Origin: Deltaproteobacteria bacterium
GTDB lineage: Bacteria > Myxococcota_A > UBA9160
Direction of reading: 5' to 3'
Assembly (NCBI GenBank): GCA_003520425.1
Contig: DOUU01000356.1
Span: 17,565-27,484 of the forward strand
DNA length: 9,920 nucleotides
Part shown: one piece after another, positions 1 to 7,180 of the stretch
Numbering within the stretch: position 1 is the first letter of the stretch
Layout of the letters: every line of letters begins with the position of its first letter
Made by a program: the position numbers and the translations under genes
Notes under the pieces: model-generated
What the model was told of the DNA's origin: nothing
What the model saw: the letters and a program-made list of their open reading frames with translations, nothing else
Databases searched by the model: none

Positions 1-537
1 CCGACGCGCCGCAGCGCGCGCCTTGTGTTCGAAGACGCGCTCGTCCCGGCCACCGCGCGCCTCGAGAGGAGCGGGGCCTCAACGCTCCATCGCGTGCACG
101 TGCAAGGCTTCGCGGCACTGGCTGCCGAGATGGTCGGGGGGGCTGAGTCGACGCTCGTCATGACCCGCGATTACGCGATCGCCCGCAAGCAGTTCGACCG
201 TCAGATCGGTGCCTTCCAGGCCGTCAAGCACCCGATCGTCGATATGATGATCGGCGTGGAGCTGGCGCGCACCCATGCGCTCGCGGCCGCCGCCGCCCTC
301 GATCACGATCCCGACTCGGCGGAGACACCGGCGAGAATGGCCAAGGCGATGGCAAGCGAGGTGTATCCGGCGGCGGTGCGCAAGGCGGTGCAGCTCCACG
401 GCGGGTATGGCTTCACCTGGGACTGTGACGCCCATTTCTACTTCAAGCGGGCCCTCTGGAGCCGCGCGATGCTGGGCGACGGGGCCTGCCACCGACGCTA
501 TCTCGCCGCGGAGCTCCTCGGCCCGGGCGCGGCGTGA
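1..537 (+). CDS. Acyl-CoA dehydrogenase, C-terminal part (5' end outside window)
   Basis: The reading frame is open from base 1 to the TGA at 535-537, so only the C-terminal ~178 residues are visible. They match the all-helical C-terminal domain of FAD-dependent acyl-CoA dehydrogenases, which introduce an alpha,beta double bond into acyl-CoAs and pass electrons to ETF. Visible marks are the FAD-contacting segment RKQFDRQIGAFQAVKH (about bases 184-231) and the late motif QLHGGYGFTWDCDAHFYFKRA (bases ~391-453). The usual YEGT(S/A)E segment carrying the catalytic Glu of MCAD/SCAD is replaced by MLGDGACHRR (~469-498), so the expected base is absent at that place. This resembles the paired FadE subunits of actinobacterial steroid degradation, where the base can sit elsewhere or on a partner. 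A 151-bp gap separates it from the next gene. Family certain; substrate unknown. Confidence 0.93.
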   Translation, partial: PTRRSARLVFEDALVPATARLERSGASTLHRVHVQGFAALAAEMVGGAESTLVMTRDYAIARKQFDRQIGAFQAVKHPIVDMMIGVELARTHALAAAAALDHDPDSAETPARMAKAMASEVYPAAVRKAVQLHGGYGFTWDCDAHFYFKRALWSRAMLGDGACHRRYLAAELLGPGAA

Positions 538-620
538 GCTCACAAGCGCCCGCGCGCAGCCCGTCCCTCTCTGAGATCGCAGCCGCGGAGCGCGCGTCGC
601 GCCCCTCGCCGCGCGGGGGG

Positions 621-637
621 ACGGTTTCGCGGACCGT
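621..637. repeat. Short inverted repeat ACGGT-N7-ACCGT
   Basis: Perfect 5-bp arms (621-625 and 633-637) surround a 7-nt centre in the 151-bp gap between the dehydrogenase and the oxygenase. It is not followed by a T-run, so it is not a convincing intrinsic terminator. It could be a small operator or chance in GC-rich DNA. Confidence 0.2.
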
Positions 638-644
638 GCCGAAT

Positions 645-656
645 GGGGAGCTCCCC
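645..656. repeat. 12-bp perfect palindrome upstream of the oxygenase gene
   Basis: GGGGAGCTCCCC reads the same on both strands and lies 32 bp before the chosen GTG start at 689. Its left half, GGGGAG, resembles a Shine-Dalgarno sequence and its right half is the exact complement. As RNA it could form only a four-pair stem with a four-base loop. It might be a regulator site, a weak hairpin, or chance. Confidence 0.25.
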
Positions 657-688
657 TGAATCTCGACGCGCGAGGCGATCTACAGACC

Positions 689-1390
689 GTGAAGGTGCGT
701 GTCGAGCGCCTCGACTGGCGGGCGATCGCACGGGACCTCGACGGTCTTGGATACGCCACGACGCCGGTTCTCCTCTCATCGGGGGAGTGCCGCGCACTGC
801 GCGATGCCTACACCGATCCGAATCTCTTCCGGTCCCGCGTCGAGATGGCGCGCTACCGCTTCGGCGAAGGCGAGTACCGATATTTCGCCGAGCCTCTCCC
901 GGAGCTCGTCGCGACGCTTCGCCGCCTGCTCTACGAACCGCTCTCGGTGATCGCGAACCGCTGGTCGCAGGCCCTGCAACGCGACGCCTCCTATCCCGAT
1001 CACCTCGATGAGTTCCTCGCGCTCTGCCGCAGCCACGGACAGGCCCGCCCGACGCCGCTCCTCTTGCGCTACGAGGCCGAGGGCTACAACTGCCTGCACC
1101 AAGACCTCTACGGTCCCATCCACTTCCCGCTCCAAGTGACCTGCCTGCTCTCGGAGCCGGGCCAGGACTTCACGGGAGGCGAGTTCCTGCTGGTCGAGCA
1201 AAGACCCCGCGCCCAGTCGCGCGGCCACGTCGTCCCCCTCGTCCAGGGAGCGTCGGTCGTGTTTCCTGTGCGCGAGCGTCCCGTGCCTGCGAAGCGGGGC
1301 TTCGCACGGGTGCAGGTTCGCCACGGCGTTTCCCGGATTCGAAGCGGCGAGCGCATGGCGCTCGGGATCCTCTTTCACGATGCCACTTGA
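689..1390 (+). CDS. 2-oxoglutarate/Fe(II)-dependent oxygenase, PF09859 (Oxygenase-NA) type
   Basis: The 233-residue product has the full iron and 2-oxoglutarate signature: H137-x-D139 in YNCLHQDLYGP, distal H212 in VRHGVSRIRSG, and R222 in GERMALGILFHDA. The surrounding blocks (ARYRFGEGEYRYF near 54-66, RPTPLLLRYEA near 120-130, FTGGEFLLVEQRPRAQSR near 161-178) are those of the PF09859/COG3826 family. Pfam describes that family as oxygenases acting on damaged DNA; direct evidence is thin, so the substrate stays open. The length fits the family. The start is uncertain: GTG 689 has no Shine-Dalgarno sequence, GTG 695 is also in frame, and an in-frame CTG at 656 lies 5 nt after GGGGAG; there is no ATG before the upstream stop at 572-574. 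It sits between two acyl-CoA-type genes to which it has no obvious metabolic link. Confidence 0.88.
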   Translation: MKVRVERLDWRAIARDLDGLGYATTPVLLSSGECRALRDAYTDPNLFRSRVEMARYRFGEGEYRYFAEPLPELVATLRRLLYEPLSVIANRWSQALQRDASYPDHLDEFLALCRSHGQARPTPLLLRYEAEGYNCLHQDLYGPIHFPLQVTCLLSEPGQDFTGGEFLLVEQRPRAQSRGHVVPLVQGASVVFPVRERPVPAKRGFARVQVRHGVSRIRSGERMALGILFHDAT

Positions 1391-1417
1391 GGCGTCCCCT
1401 TCTTGCCGCGGTAGACT
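1387..1417 (+). promoter_or_regulatory. Weak sigma70-like promoter candidate before the phosphotransferase
   Basis: TTGAGG (1387-1392, overlapping the oxygenase stop codon) and TAGACT (1412-1417) each match four of six consensus bases and lie 34 bp before the ATG at 1451. The 19-bp spacer is longer than ideal. This would let the phosphotransferase be transcribed independently of the oxygenase, but chance matches are easy to find. Confidence 0.2.
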
Positions 1418-1450
1418 CGTAAAGCTGCGGAGGGCCCACCGGGAGAGCGC

Positions 1451-2512
1451 ATGAACACCCGTCGAGGGGAGGAGATCCCTGGCACCATCGCCGTGCGGCA
1501 AGCGCACCGCTTCGATGAGGCGGCCCTCGAGTCTCTTCTGCAAGCGAGGGTGGATGGGTTCGCCGGGCCCTTGGCCGTCTTCCAGTTTGCCGGCGGCCAG
1601 TCGAACCCCACCTTCGTGCTGGAGACCCCGGTGCGGCGCTACGTCCTGCGGAAGAAGCCGCCGGGGACGCTGCTGCCTTCCGCCCACGCGGTCGACCGCG
1701 AGTACCGGGTGATCAGCGCCCTTCACCAGAGCGGCGTGCCTGTCGCACGCACCTTCGCCTTGTGCGAAGACCCCGCGGTCATCGGAACCCCCTTCTACGT
1801 GATGGAGTATGTCGAGGGTCGCATCCTGCGCGACCCGACACTCCCGGGAATGACGCCTGCCGAGCGCAGGGCGATCTACGACGCCATGAACGAAGTCCTC
1901 GCCCGTCTTCACCGAGTCGAGCCCGCCACCGTCGGTCTCCAAGACTTCGGCAAGCCCGGCAACTACTTCGCGCGGCAGATCGCGCGCTGGACGAAGCAGT
2001 ACGAGATGTCGCGCACCGACGACATTCCCTCCATGACGAAGCTCTTGGCGTGGCTCCCCGCGCACATTCCCCCGGGCGAGGAGACGCGTCTTGTGCACGG
2101 CGACTACCGCCTGGAGAACATGATCTTCCATCCCACCGAGCCGCGGATCCTCGCGGTGCTCGACTGGGAGCTCTCGACCCTCGGCGATCCCCTCGCCGAC
2201 CTTGCCTACAACTGCATCCTCTATCACACGTCGGGCGCCACCACGGGGGGACTTGTGGACGTCGATTTTGCGGCCACGGGCATCCCCTGCGAGGCCGACT
2301 ACCTGGCGGACTATTGCCGCCGCACCGGCCGGGCGAAGATCCCGTCCTGGAACTTCTACCTCGCCTTCTCGCTGTTCCGACTGGCGGCGATCGCCCAGGG
2401 CATCCTCGGGCGCGCGCTGCAGGGCAACGCGAGTTCCGAGAGCGCGGGGCAGGTCGGAGCCCAGGCGCGCTTTCTGGCGGACGCGGCCTGGCGGCTGGCA
2501 GAGAAAGGGTAG
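1451..2512 (+). CDS. Phosphotransferase family protein, ACAD10/ACAD11 N-domain / LvaA type
   Basis: This 353-residue protein has the aminoglycoside-phosphotransferase/choline-kinase fold. The N-lobe contains FAGGQSNPTF (46-55), the ATP-contacting lysine in YVLRKKPPG (64-72) and its partner Glu in DREYRV (E84). The C-lobe has Brenner's motif HGDYRLEN (216-223, catalytic D218, N223) and the metal-binding DWE (238-240) followed by STLGDPLADL. The segment KKPPGTLLPSAHAVDREYRV is characteristic of the subfamily fused to acyl-CoA dehydrogenases in ACAD10/11. There, and in LvaA of Pseudomonas levulinate catabolism, the kinase phosphorylates the 4-hydroxyl of 4-hydroxyacyl-CoAs. The ATG is preceded by GGGAG (1441-1445) at good spacing. 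All catalytic residues are present. The acyl-CoA dehydrogenase two genes upstream fits a CoA-ester substrate, though it does not look ACAD11-like. Antibiotic resistance is unlikely. Confidence 0.92.
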   Translation: MNTRRGEEIPGTIAVRQAHRFDEAALESLLQARVDGFAGPLAVFQFAGGQSNPTFVLETPVRRYVLRKKPPGTLLPSAHAVDREYRVISALHQSGVPVARTFALCEDPAVIGTPFYVMEYVEGRILRDPTLPGMTPAERRAIYDAMNEVLARLHRVEPATVGLQDFGKPGNYFARQIARWTKQYEMSRTDDIPSMTKLLAWLPAHIPPGEETRLVHGDYRLENMIFHPTEPRILAVLDWELSTLGDPLADLAYNCILYHTSGATTGGLVDVDFAATGIPCEADYLADYCRRTGRAKIPSWNFYLAFSLFRLAAIAQGILGRALQGNASSESAGQVGAQARFLADAAWRLAEKG

Positions 2513-2537
2513 TGGCCGCGCCACCGCCCGAGGCCGC

Positions 2538-3914
2538 TCAGGCGTCCGGGCGCCCCACCCACACGGTCTTCACGTTCACGAACTCGCGCAGGCCGTGCAC
2601 GGAAAGCTCCCGGCCGTAGCCGGAGTGCTTGATCCCACCGAAGGGAAGCCGCGGATCGCTCTTCACCATGCCGTTTACGAACACGCTGCCGCTCTCGATT
2701 CGCGCGGCGAGGGCTTCCGCGGCGTGGGTGTCGCGGCTCCACACGCTGGCACCGAGCCCGTATTCGCTCGCGTTCGCAATGGCCACGGCCTCCTCGTCGT
2801 CCTTCACGCGCATCACTGCCGCCACCGGCCCGAATGTCTCCTCGTCCGCCACGGGCATCCCGGGCGCGACCCCGTCCAGGAGCGTCGGCGCGTAGAAGAA
2901 GCCGGGGCCGGGCAGGCGGCGCCCGCCGGTCACAAGCTTTGCGCCCGCGTCCACCGATCGGCGAACCTGCGCGTCGAGGGTGAGCAGCAGGTCTTCACGG
3001 GCCAGGGGACCCACATCGGTCTCCTCGCGCTGAGGATCACCGACGCGCAAGCCTTCCAGCTCTCGGCGAAAGGCCTCTACGAAGGCGTCGGCCAGCTCGT
3101 GCGCCACCACAAAGCGCTTTGCGGCGATGCAGCTTTGGCCGGCGTTTTGGACGCGCGCCTGCGTCGCGGCGCGGGCGACCGCAGGAATGTCGGCGTCGGC
3201 GCGAACCAAGAAAGGGTCGCTCCCCCCGAGCTCGAGCACGCTCTTCTTGAGCGCGCGACCTGCCTGCGCTGCGATCTCGGCGCCGGCACGCGTGCTCCCG
3301 GTGAAAGTCACGGCCTTCACCACAGGATGTGCGATCAGCTCGCCGGTCGTCTGCGTGGAAACAAAGAGCGCTTGAAGACCGCCTTCCACGACTCCCGCCA
3401 AGGAAACAAGCCGCTCGATCTCAAGGGCGCAGCGGGGAACATTCGGGGCGTGCTTCAGAAGGGCGACGTTGCCGGCGGCAAGCGCGGGCACCGCGAAGCG
3501 GAATACCTGCCAGAAGGGGAAGTTCCACGGCATGATCGCAAGGACCACGCCGAGGGGATCAAATCGCACGTAGCTCCGCACTGCCTCGGTCTCGATCGCT
3601 TCCGGCGCAAGCATGGCGGCGGCGTGCACGGCATAGTGGTCACAGGCCCAGGCACACTTCTCCACCTCCGCCCGCCCTTGCCGCACGGGTTTGCCCATCT
3701 CGAGGGCCGCGAGGAGCGCAAGCCGCGGTGCCTGGGAGCGAAGCTCCGTCCCGAGCCGGCGCAGGGCCAAGGCTCGCTCGGCCATGGGAGTCGCCGCCCA
3801 CAGCCCTGCCGCACGGCCTGCCTGCGCGAGCGCCAGATCGAGGCCATGCGAGTCAAGCTCGGGGAACGACTCGTGAAGCTCGCCGCGAAACGGGTCGATC
3901 GAGCGGAACGGCAT
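2538..3914 (-). CDS. NAD(P)-dependent succinate-semialdehyde dehydrogenase, Sad/YneI type
   Basis: This 458-residue protein is a complete aldehyde dehydrogenase, oxidising an aldehyde to the acid in the cytoplasm. Catalytic residues are N131 (IMPWNFPFWQ), E228 (LELGGSDPF) and nucleophile C262 (QNAGQSCIAAKRF). Cofactor-binding residues include K154 (LLKHAPN), GST 206-208, and E359/F361 in EETFGPV. Blocks such as LLKHAPN, LELGGSDPF, AAKRF and the C-terminal FGGIKHSGYGREL...GLREFVN resemble E. coli Sad (YneI), an NAD-linked succinate-semialdehyde dehydrogenase of similar length. The real substrate may be another short semialdehyde. The ATG lies 15 bp after the SDR stop; the only upstream purine run, GGTGAGGG, is rather far from it, so translation may depend on coupling. 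It is the last gene of the run and faces the phosphotransferase gene with 25 bp between stop codons. Confidence 0.93.
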   Translation of the reverse strand: MPFRSIDPFRGELHESFPELDSHGLDLALAQAGRAAGLWAATPMAERALALRRLGTELRSQAPRLALLAALEMGKPVRQGRAEVEKCAWACDHYAVHAAAMLAPEAIETEAVRSYVRFDPLGVVLAIMPWNFPFWQVFRFAVPALAAGNVALLKHAPNVPRCALEIERLVSLAGVVEGGLQALFVSTQTTGELIAHPVVKAVTFTGSTRAGAEIAAQAGRALKKSVLELGGSDPFLVRADADIPAVARAATQARVQNAGQSCIAAKRFVVAHELADAFVEAFRRELEGLRVGDPQREETDVGPLAREDLLLTLDAQVRRSVDAGAKLVTGGRRLPGPGFFYAPTLLDGVAPGMPVADEETFGPVAAVMRVKDDEEAVAIANASEYGLGASVWSRDTHAAEALAARIESGSVFVNGMVKSDPRLPFGGIKHSGYGRELSVHGLREFVNVKTVWVGRPDA

Positions 3915-3929
3915 ATGGGCTCAAGACCC

Positions 3930-4658
3930 TCACCAAGGGATCGGCTGCCGATCGCGGAAGAAGCCGCCCGTCGGGCCACCGTCCGGAAGGGTGGCCGCCC
4001 ACACGATGGTGTCGCTGCCTTCGAGCGTGCTGCGATCCGCCTGGGAGCCGCCCATATCGGTGCGTACCCAGCCAGGGTCCACGGAGTTCACGAGCACATT
4101 GGTGCCCGAAAGCTCCGCCGCGAGCACGCGGGTCAGGGCATTGAGCGCCGCCTTCGAGCTGCGATAGGCCGGCCAACCGGCACGCATGTCGGCCAGCTGC
4201 CCGAGCCCGCTCGACACGTTGACCACCCGCCCCCATCCGCGCTCTCGCATGCCAGGCACGAGGGCCTGACACAGCAGGACGGGACCAAAGAGATTGGCCG
4301 CGTAGGTGCGCTCGAAGCTCTCAAGGTCCGTAGGAAGCACCGCGGATGCAGCACGAGGAGACCGGCCATCCAGCATCACGCCGGCGTTGTTCACCAGGAC
4401 GTCGACCCCACCGCACTCGACCTCCCCGAACCGGGCGGCCGCGCCCACGCTCTGCGGGGACACAACGTCCAACGGGTAGTACAGGACGTCCAGCCCTTGG
4501 CTGGCGAGGGTGTGGGCAGCCTCGCGCCCTTTCGCCTCGTCTCGTCCCGTCATGAGCACCCGAAGACCGAGTCGCGCGAGCTGTCTTGAGGTCTCAAAGC
4601 CGAGGCCCCGGTTTGCGCCCGTCACGAGGGCGATCCGCTTGCGCTCGTGGCGGCCCAT
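3930..4658 (-). CDS. Short-chain dehydrogenase/reductase (carbonyl-reductase-like SDR)
   Basis: The 242-residue classical SDR has the nucleotide-binding TGANRGLG (13-20), NNAG (90-93), N122, the active-site serine in NVSSG (149-150) and Y165-x-x-x-K169 in AYRSSKAA, followed by VDPGWVRTDMGG (193-204). These mark an NAD(P)-dependent alcohol/carbonyl oxidoreductase. The first strand is followed by a GR pair (38-39) rather than an acidic residue, which leans toward NADPH. The ending FFRDRQPIPW is typical of carbonyl-reductase-like members. A longer frame to 4748 exists, but its extra 30 residues overlap the end of glyA and have no SDR homology. The ATG at 4658 starts 4 bp after the glyA stop, behind a weak AGG, suggesting translational coupling. 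Substrate unknown; it may interconvert an alcohol and the aldehyde used by the following dehydrogenase. Confidence 0.92.
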   Translation of the reverse strand: MGRHERKRIALVTGANRGLGFETSRQLARLGLRVLMTGRDEAKGREAAHTLASQGLDVLYYPLDVVSPQSVGAAARFGEVECGGVDVLVNNAGVMLDGRSPRAASAVLPTDLESFERTYAANLFGPVLLCQALVPGMRERGWGRVVNVSSGLGQLADMRAGWPAYRSSKAALNALTRVLAAELSGTNVLVNSVDPGWVRTDMGGSQADRSTLEGSDTIVWAATLPDGGPTGGFFRDRQPIPW

Positions 4659-4662
4659 ACGC

Positions 4663-5934
4663 CTAGACCGCGCCGTCAATCCCCGGCACGGGATACTGCA
4701 GGCAGAAGGCTTGCACCTCGCCGCGCAGGCGGTCGAGCAGCGCGGCATCGTCGTGGGCGCGCAGCGCGCTCACGATCCAGTCGCCGAGCCGACGCATCGC
4801 ATCCTCCTTCATGCCCCGGGCCGTCGCCGCGGGCGTTCCGATGCGAATCCCGCTCGGACGCAGCGGCGGATTCGGATCGTCGGGAATGATCTGCTTGTTC
4901 GTGGTGATGGCGATCTTGTCCAGCGTCTCCTCCGCGACGCGGCCGTCCATGCCGAAGCTTTTCATCGTATCGAGCACCATCATGTGGTTGTCGGTGCCGC
5001 CGGTGACGAGGCTCCCTCCCGCGGCGAGAAGCGTCGCCGCCAGCGTCTTGGCGTTGCGCAGAACCTGCGCCGCGTACTCCTTGAACTCGGGCCGCAGCGC
5101 TCGCCCCAACGCAATGGCGATCCCGGCGATCGCATTCATGTGCGGGCCTCCCTGCAGACCCGGGAAGACGGACTTGTCGATCACCGCTGCGTACTTCTTG
5201 GCACACAGCACCATGCCGCCGCGCGGCCCCCGCAGGCTCTTGTGCGTCGTCGTGGTGACGATGTCGAAGCCGGCGTCGAAGGGATTGCGCATGACACCGC
5301 CGGCAATCAGACCGCCGATGTGCGAGACATCCGCCATCGTGAGCGCGCCCACCTCCTCGGCGACCCGGCGGAACGCCGCGTAGTCATAGTCGCGGGGATA
5401 GGAGGTGTAGCCGCAGAGCACGATCTTCGGCTGACTCTCGCGCGCGATCTTGCGCAGCGTGTCGAAGTCGATGCGCCCCTCGTGCTCGGGATCGGTCTTG
5501 TAACGCACGAAGCGGAAGATCTGCCCCATGTGGGAGACCGGCGCGCCGTGCGTGAGGTGCCCTCCGTGGGAGAGATCCATCCCGAGGATCGTGTCTCCTG
5601 GCCTGAGAAACGCCAGATACACCGCCTGGTTCATCGGAGAGCCGGAGAGCGGCTGGACGTTGGCATGCTCGCACCGGAAGAGCTCCTTCGCGCGCTCGCG
5701 GGCCAGGTTCTCGATGGCGTCGGTGTACTCCTGTCCTCCGTAGTAGCGGCGACCGGGATAGCCCTCGGCGTACTTGTTGGTGAAGACCGAACCCAGGGCC
5801 ACGAGGACTTCGGGATAGGTGTAGTTCTCAGACGGGATGAGCTCGACGCCGCGCTTCTGGCGCGCCTCCTCCCCGGCGATGGCGTCGAACACGGCGCGGT
5901 CGGTTTTCGCGAGCAGCGCGCGATACTCATCCAT
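4663..5934 (-). CDS. glyA: Serine hydroxymethyltransferase
   Basis: This 423-residue PLP enzyme, slightly longer than E. coli GlyA (417), interconverts serine and glycine with transfer of a one-carbon unit to tetrahydrofolate. The active site is intact: S35, Y55, E57, Y65, S99, H129 (LTHG), D202 and H205 (ADVSHIGGL), PLP lysine K232 in TTTTHKSLRGPRGG, and R364 in SGIRIGTPA, which binds the substrate carboxylate. Differences from the E. coli type include SGSPMN for SGSQAN and a rather divergent middle section (GYTSYPRDYDYAAFRR). A strong ribosome-binding site, AGGAGAGGGG (complement of about 5943-5952), precedes the ATG. It lies 43 bp after the CoA-transferase and 4 bp before the SDR. The company of catabolic genes is unusual for a housekeeping glyA, so it may be a second copy or act on another beta-hydroxy amino acid. 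The enzyme family is certain. Confidence 0.95.
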   Translation of the reverse strand: MDEYRALLAKTDRAVFDAIAGEEARQKRGVELIPSENYTYPEVLVALGSVFTNKYAEGYPGRRYYGGQEYTDAIENLARERAKELFRCEHANVQPLSGSPMNQAVYLAFLRPGDTILGMDLSHGGHLTHGAPVSHMGQIFRFVRYKTDPEHEGRIDFDTLRKIARESQPKIVLCGYTSYPRDYDYAAFRRVAEEVGALTMADVSHIGGLIAGGVMRNPFDAGFDIVTTTTHKSLRGPRGGMVLCAKKYAAVIDKSVFPGLQGGPHMNAIAGIAIALGRALRPEFKEYAAQVLRNAKTLAATLLAAGGSLVTGGTDNHMMVLDTMKSFGMDGRVAEETLDKIAITTNKQIIPDDPNPPLRPSGIRIGTPAATARGMKEDAMRRLGDWIVSALRAHDDAALLDRLRGEVQAFCLQYPVPGIDGAV

Positions 5935-5977
5935 GCGAAGTTCCCCTCTCCTGCTGTGAGCCCGCTCGTCGAGTGTC

Positions 5978-7171
5978 CTAGATCACGCCGCGCTCGGCCA
6001 GCCGCGCGAGGTCCTCGGGCCCAAGACCGAGCTCTCCGTAGACCGCAGCATTGTCCTCGCCCAGGGCAGGCGCGAGGGGGCGCGCCCGCGGCTGTGTTCC
6101 GGCGAAACGCAACGGGTTTCCGTGGAACACGATCTCGCCGAGCGCGGGATGGGGGTGCCGCTCGACCATTCCACGCGCCGTGAGCTGGGCGTCGTGCAAG
6201 AGTTCGTCGGGGCGCATGACGCGCGCGCACGGCAGGCGGGCCCCTTGCGGACCGAGCACCTGGAGGACCTCGTCACAGGTCCGCTCCCGGACCCAGGCCG
6301 CGACCTCGGCATTGAGCGCCTGGCGGCGCGCGGAGCGGCCGCGGTGACTCTTGTAGCGCTCGTCGACCGCGAGCTCCGGGCGCCCGATGGCCGCGCAGAG
6401 GCCGCGGAACAGTTTGTTGCTGGCCGTGCCCACTGCGACGTAGCCGTCCTTCGCCTCGAACGCGTCATAGGGCGCGGTGAAGGGATGCTGGTTGCCGACG
6501 CGCTCCGCCCGAACGCCGAGAGCCGCTGCAATGGTCGCCGCCGAGTCCGTGATGGCGAAGATCGCATCCTGGTTGGAGAGGTCGAGCACCCGGCCCCGTC
6601 CGGTCCGCTCTCGCTCCACGAGCGCGGAGACCACGCCGAGGGCGAGATAGAGTCCCCCCACGAAATCCGCCAGGGCGCCCCCGGCACGCACCGGTGGGCC
6701 GCCCTCGGGCCCGGTCATGGCGAGGAGCCCGCCGGCCGCCTGCGCGACGATGTCGTACGAGGCTTCTCCCGCGCGCGGTCCGGTCTGTCCAAAGCCCGAG
6801 AGCGAAGCGACGACAAGCCGTGGGTTGCGCGCGAGCAGCACCTCGGCGCCAAGTGCGTGCGAGGCCAGCCAGCCCGCGCGGAAGTTCTCCGTCACGGCGT
6901 CCGCGCGCTCGACCAGACGCAGGAGTAGGTCGCGCCCTGCGGGCTTTGCCACGTCGAGGGTGATCGAGCGCTTGCCGCGATTGGTGTTCTGGAACGAGAG
7001 CGAGGTCTCGCCCGGGCGGGAGGGGCCGTAGCGGTAGTCGTCCCCGGTGCGCGGCCGCTCCACCTTGATCACGTCCGCCCCGAGGTCGGAAAGGATTGCC
7101 GTCGCGAACGGGCCCGCGACGATGCGCGTGAGATCGAGCACCCGGATGCCGTCGAGGACGCGGCCAGACAT
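5978..7171 (-). CDS. CoA-transferase, family III (CaiB/BaiF/Frc type)
   Basis: The 397-residue product begins with the family hallmark VLDLTRIVAGPFATAILSDL (11-30), then GADVIKVERP and a nucleotide-contact region near FQNTNRGKRSITLD (60-73). SLSGFGQTGP lies at 123-132, and the catalytic aspartate that forms the acyl anhydride is D140 in SYDIVAQAAGGLLAMTG. Length is normal for the family (about 400). Such enzymes move CoA between carboxylic acids in the cytoplasm, commonly activating a growth substrate. Specificity cannot be read from the sequence. It leads the CoA-transferase/SHMT/SDR/aldehyde-dehydrogenase run, 51 bp after the broken PQQ-dehydrogenase. The ATG has no close Shine-Dalgarno sequence; GGAGG lies about 20 bp upstream and TACCCT 9 bp upstream, so a leaderless transcript is possible. 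Confidence 0.94.
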   Translation of the reverse strand: MSGRVLDGIRVLDLTRIVAGPFATAILSDLGADVIKVERPRTGDDYRYGPSRPGETSLSFQNTNRGKRSITLDVAKPAGRDLLLRLVERADAVTENFRAGWLASHALGAEVLLARNPRLVVASLSGFGQTGPRAGEASYDIVAQAAGGLLAMTGPEGGPPVRAGGALADFVGGLYLALGVVSALVERERTGRGRVLDLSNQDAIFAITDSAATIAAALGVRAERVGNQHPFTAPYDAFEAKDGYVAVGTASNKLFRGLCAAIGRPELAVDERYKSHRGRSARRQALNAEVAAWVRERTCDEVLQVLGPQGARLPCARVMRPDELLHDAQLTARGMVERHPHPALGEIVFHGNPLRFAGTQPRARPLAPALGEDNAAVYGELGLGPEDLARLAERGVI

Positions 7172-7180
7172 GGGGGCGCG

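Noticed and set aside
1451..2512. Aminoglycoside resistance kinase
   Set aside because: It shares the fold, but the KKPPGTLLPSAHAVDREYRV segment belongs to the ACAD10/11-like subfamily, not to resistance enzymes.
776..2524. 582-codon minus-strand open frame
   Set aside because: It is antisense to the oxygenase and phosphotransferase genes, which carry intact active sites; it has no recognisable motif.
2512..2524. Hairpin GTGGC-CGC-GCCAC between the convergent genes as a terminator
   Set aside because: The stem is only five pairs with a three-base loop and there is no T-run on either side; such hairpins are common by chance at this base composition.
2202..4589. 795-codon plus-strand open frame
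   Set aside because: It is antisense to the aldehyde dehydrogenase and SDR genes, both of which have full catalytic motifs. Its protein is arginine-, histidine- and glycine-rich and matches no fold; it is a by-product of GC-rich codon use.
4659..4748. N-terminal 30-residue extension of the SDR
   Set aside because: It overlaps the glyA 3' end, has no SDR character, and the ATG at 4658 places the TGANRGLG motif at the usual distance from the N-terminus.
4510..6183. 557-codon plus-strand open frame
   Set aside because: It is antisense to serine hydroxymethyltransferase and the end of the CoA-transferase gene; no family features.
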